Part shown: positions 61,866 through 64,000 of the stretch, one piece after another | How the letters are laid out: every line of letters starts with the position of its first letter | Numbering within the stretch: position 1 is the first letter of the stretch | Assembly: GCF_017313765.1 (NCBI RefSeq) | Contig: NZ_JAFLNC010000003.1 | Coordinates: 248,001-312,000 of the forward strand | Source of the DNA: Sneathiella sedimenti | GTDB lineage: Bacteria; Pseudomonadota; Alphaproteobacteria; Sneathiellales; Sneathiellaceae | Direction of reading: 5' to 3' | Length of the DNA: 64,000 nucleotides | The notes under the pieces: generated by a model | Told to the model about the DNA's origin: nothing | What the model saw: only the letters and a program-made list of their open reading frames with translations | Databases searched by the model: none | Position numbers and translations under genes: made by a program

Positions 61866-62933
61866 TCACGAGTTATGTTTTGACGTCAGTCTCGCAAAAT
61901 CTTCAATCAGTTTTTCTTCTGTCAAGAATGCGATATCCGGATGACACGGAATGTTGACAAGACGGCGGTAAATATCTGTACAGTTCGGAGTCTCCGCGAG
62001 CGGGAGATAGTATTTTGCGAGCATCAGATGTTGCGCCGCATCCACGTCTGCCTGTCGGACAGGATTTTCAGCACAGAACGGCAGACTGGTTGCCGGGGTC
62101 AGTTTGTCGAATGTGTAAAGCGGTCGCAGTCCCACCTTTGAAGCAATTTCGGTCACTCTTGCTGTTTGCTCAAGATAGAGAGGTTTCCACTCATCGACGC
62201 GGCTTAACCGGTCAATTTGAAACGCGCAGGCAATGTCTGACACTTTCCCGTTATTGATCCAGTGCTTCTTTTCGGTCGCACTGATGGGCCCGTAGTTCAA
62301 AAGATTGTAAATTGACTCCATTTCGTCCCTTGGCGACAGAACCAATCCTCCTTCACCGGCGCCGTAAGGCTTCGTGTGATGCAGGCTGAAGCTTTGATAC
62401 GGCCAGTCAGGAAGCTTTTCATTGAGCCCCGCCGCATTGTCGATCACCATGAATTTTTTATGTTTCCTGGCGAATTTGATAAATGGATCAAAATCGTGCC
62501 ATGCGCCGAAAGGGTTGGTGAGGATGAAGCCATCAAAGTTGGCCATGCCAAATTCTTCAAGCGACGCCAGACTCAGTATTCCCTCCTCCGTGCAATCAAC
62601 AAAGTGCATATCGTTGAAATAGCCACGTCCCAGATTGTTGAAGCTGAAAGAACTGCCGACCCAGCGGATCGGTTTGTCAAATTTGATTTCGAGAAATCTC
62701 GCCAATGCTTCCAGACCGATACCCCCATTTGCACATGGCGTTATGGCAAGATCGGCAGAAAGATTAAAATGCTTATTATACTTGTCTGCGAGCAGGTGAT
62801 AAAGCGGCCCTCGGTTCGCCCACATATTGGTTTTTATGCACTGCTCGAGAAGCTTCTCAACATAAGCCATGTCCGGCCGTTTGTTCTCTACAAATGGCAT
62901 TTTTGCATTGTTATCAGATAATTTCACAATCAT
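61866..62933 (-). CDS. DegT/DnrJ-type aminotransferase
   Basis: This 355-residue enzyme has the DegT fold: NMWANRGPLYHLLADKYNKHF, FVDC, the cofactor Asp165 in MVIDNAAGL, and the Schiff-base Lys188 in SLHHTKPYGAGEGGLVL. It is only distantly related to the convergent gene and belongs to the SLHxTKPxGxGEGG group. The sugar or other substrate is unknown. AAGGCC precedes the ATG. The 3' part is normal, with no truncation. Confidence 0.88.
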   Translation of the reverse strand: MIVKLSDNNAKMPFVENKRPDMAYVEKLLEQCIKTNMWANRGPLYHLLADKYNKHFNLSADLAITPCANGGIGLEALARFLEIKFDKPIRWVGSSFSFNNLGRGYFNDMHFVDCTEEGILSLASLEEFGMANFDGFILTNPFGAWHDFDPFIKFARKHKKFMVIDNAAGLNEKLPDWPYQSFSLHHTKPYGAGEGGLVLSPRDEMESIYNLLNYGPISATEKKHWINNGKVSDIACAFQIDRLSRVDEWKPLYLEQTARVTEIASKVGLRPLYTFDKLTPATSLPFCAENPVRQADVDAAQHLMLAKYYLPLAETPNCTDIYRRLVNIPCHPDIAFLTEEKLIEDFARLTSKHNS

Positions 62934-62974
62934 ATGGCCTTAAATTCGGAATATTTTCGATACTTGGATGAATG

Positions 62975-63016
62975 TTCAACTTTTACGTAATTTTATCATA
63001 AACGATAAAAGTTGAA
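62975..63016. repeat. Nested inverted repeats in divergent promoter region
   Basis: TTCAACTTTT (62975-62984) pairs with AAAAGTTGAA (63007-63016), and inside it TTTTATC (62991-62997) pairs with GATAAAA (63004-63010). They share four bases, so they exclude each other. The block lies between divergent genes, 40 bases from the DegT start, so it could be an operator or a leader structure. The rest of this 291-base interval shows nothing. Confidence 0.5.
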
Positions 63017-63224
63017 TTTTCTGTTTACCAATCAAAAAAAGCGATTACGGGAGATGCTACTATTAGTATAGTGCGTGAAACCATATGCAATTAAAATAAT
63101 GTACTGCGAACCAACTCTATGAACCGGGCATTCTGTGCAAATGGAAAAATAGTCTATCATTTCATAGAGGGAGCCGCCAATATAACAAAATTGCAAAAAA
63201 TAACAATCGGACGGAGAAGCCGCA

Positions 63225-64000
63225 ATGAGCAATGATTCCGTTGACTCGAAGAGTAGTGGAATAAAGAGCGGTGATCTTTTCTTAATCGGCGCTGTTCTTG
63301 CGTGGGGTATTAATTTCCCGATCGCGAAATATGCCTTGGATTTCATGGATCCGATTACTTTTTCGGCCACACGTTATCTTGCGGCAAGTCTTCTTCTATT
63401 TGGAATTCTCCTTTTCAAAAATGCAGCAATTCGAATTTCGGTCAAAGAGGCGGGGATGCTTGTCATCATTGGCTTGTTGAGCGTCGCCCTGTTTCAGGGC
63501 GGATGGGCGTACGGTCTCAGTCTGACATCCGCATCAAAAGCCTCCGTCTTGATCACGACGTCGCCCATTTTTGGGGCTTTGATTGCCGCAACGATGGGGA
63601 ACCGACCCAGTACCAAAGCTTGGATCGGCATACTTCTGTCCTTCCTCGGTGTCGCTGTCGTAATTAATAACAGCCTGACAGAAATTACATTTAGTGCCGG
63701 CACGATAGTTGGGGACATGCTGATTGTCGGCGCATCGATGATGTGGGCGCTTTATACATATGTCTCCGGTCCCCTTGTCGCCAAGCGCGGGCCTCTGCTG
63801 GTAACTGCCTGGGCGACGTTATTCGGATCAATAATATTGAACCTGATCGGGAGTCCCAACCTTATCGAGCAGAACTGGGCTGGTATTTCGACGCTGGGCT
63901 GGCTGAGCTGGGCGTCTACCGCTATTTTCGGTGCCGCTCTCGCTTTCGTCTGGTATTGTGCAGGAATAGCTCGCCTCGGCATTACCAAGGGGATGGTGTA
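63225..64000 (+). CDS. EamA family DMT transporter, partial (cut by window end)
   Basis: The frame is open from an ATG at 63225 to the end of the window without a stop, giving at least 258 residues. It is a DMT/EamA permease: GDLFLIGAVLAWGINFPIAKYAL, FSATRYLAASLLLFGILLF, a loop at SASKASVLITTSPIFGALIAA, and the second repeat GDMLIVGASMMWALYTYVSGPLV. GGAG lies nine bases before the ATG. The missing part should be the last one or two helices. The substrate is unknown. Confidence 0.9.
   Translation, partial: MSNDSVDSKSSGIKSGDLFLIGAVLAWGINFPIAKYALDFMDPITFSATRYLAASLLLFGILLFKNAAIRISVKEAGMLVIIGLLSVALFQGGWAYGLSLTSASKASVLITTSPIFGALIAATMGNRPSTKAWIGILLSFLGVAVVINNSLTEITFSAGTIVGDMLIVGASMMWALYTYVSGPLVAKRGPLLVTAWATLFGSIILNLIGSPNLIEQNWAGISTLGWLSWASTAIFGAALAFVWYCAGIARLGITKGMV

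Noticed and set aside
1-64000. CRISPR arrays, tRNA or rRNA genes, insertion sequences, prophage
   Set aside because: Intergenic spaces are short, and I saw no repeated spacer pattern, cloverleaf or transposase.

Overview
The window reads as a stretch of chromosome from an alphaproteobacterium of roughly 50% GC. The FlaF/FlbT pair, the short flagellins with a DUF1217 protein, the TAXI-type TRAP transporter, the ChoXWV transporter with a betaine-homocysteine methyltransferase and the DUF1737 and DUF4389 proteins all point that way. A marine heterotroph near Sneathiella or the Rhodospirillales is my guess, but gene content alone cannot place it. I see no rRNA, tRNA, CRISPR array, prophage or insertion sequence. 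The last gene runs off the right edge.

Layout. 0.1-7.2 kb: an AT-rich acyltransferase, a small plus-strand group (membrane protein, DUF1737, LysE exporter, GST), then a class III nucleotide cyclase, a PEBP protein and a lone acyl-CoA carboxyltransferase on the minus strand. 7.3-11.2 kb: a minus-strand flagellar filament module, flbT - flagellin - DUF1217 - flagellin - flaF. A canonical sigma-54 promoter precedes one flagellin, and both flagellin leaders can form hairpins. 11.4-16.8 kb: a DksA-like protein, a two-subunit 2-oxoacid:ferredoxin oxidoreductase, a TetR regulator and an AsmA-like membrane protein. 16.9-25.5 kb: a catabolic island with a TAXI TRAP transporter, divergent IclR regulator, acyl-CoA dehydrogenase, class II aldolase, MFS permease and an unusual cyclase-family hydrolase. 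25.6-28.0 kb: a three-domain NfuA-like protein, OsmC and a CDP-alcohol phosphatidyltransferase.

28.1-34.8 kb: choline uptake (choX-choW-choV) with an MBL hydrolase, a GST and the betaine-homocysteine methyltransferase, so imported choline or betaine can feed methionine synthesis. 34.9-44.0 kb: a class V aminotransferase, two translationally coupled MFS exporters, a further MFS, an SDR, a pirin and an Old Yellow Enzyme homologue. 44.0-49.6 kb: two AT-rich lipoproteins, a membrane protein, an HCCA-isomerase-like thioredoxin-fold protein, a PhnZ-like HD protein, an EamA exporter, MsrA and a second class II aldolase. 49.8-52.2 kb: a chemoreceptor. 52.4-60.4 kb: a branched-chain-type ABC uptake operon (livGFHMK order) headed by an 18-bp perfect palindrome, then a zinc alcohol dehydrogenase, hspQ and an acyl-CoA synthetase. 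60.7-63.0 kb: two convergent sugar-type aminotransferases. 63.2 kb to the end: a partial EamA transporter.

The main themes are uptake (TRAP, two ABC systems, several MFS/DMT carriers) and CoA-linked or aldol catabolism. The most notable observations are the NfuA-like fusion with a cysteine-less middle domain, the sigma-54 promoter and leader hairpins of the flagellins, several perfect palindromes that look like operators, the PhnZ-like HD protein without phosphonate genes, and the cyclase-family protein with a changed metal motif.
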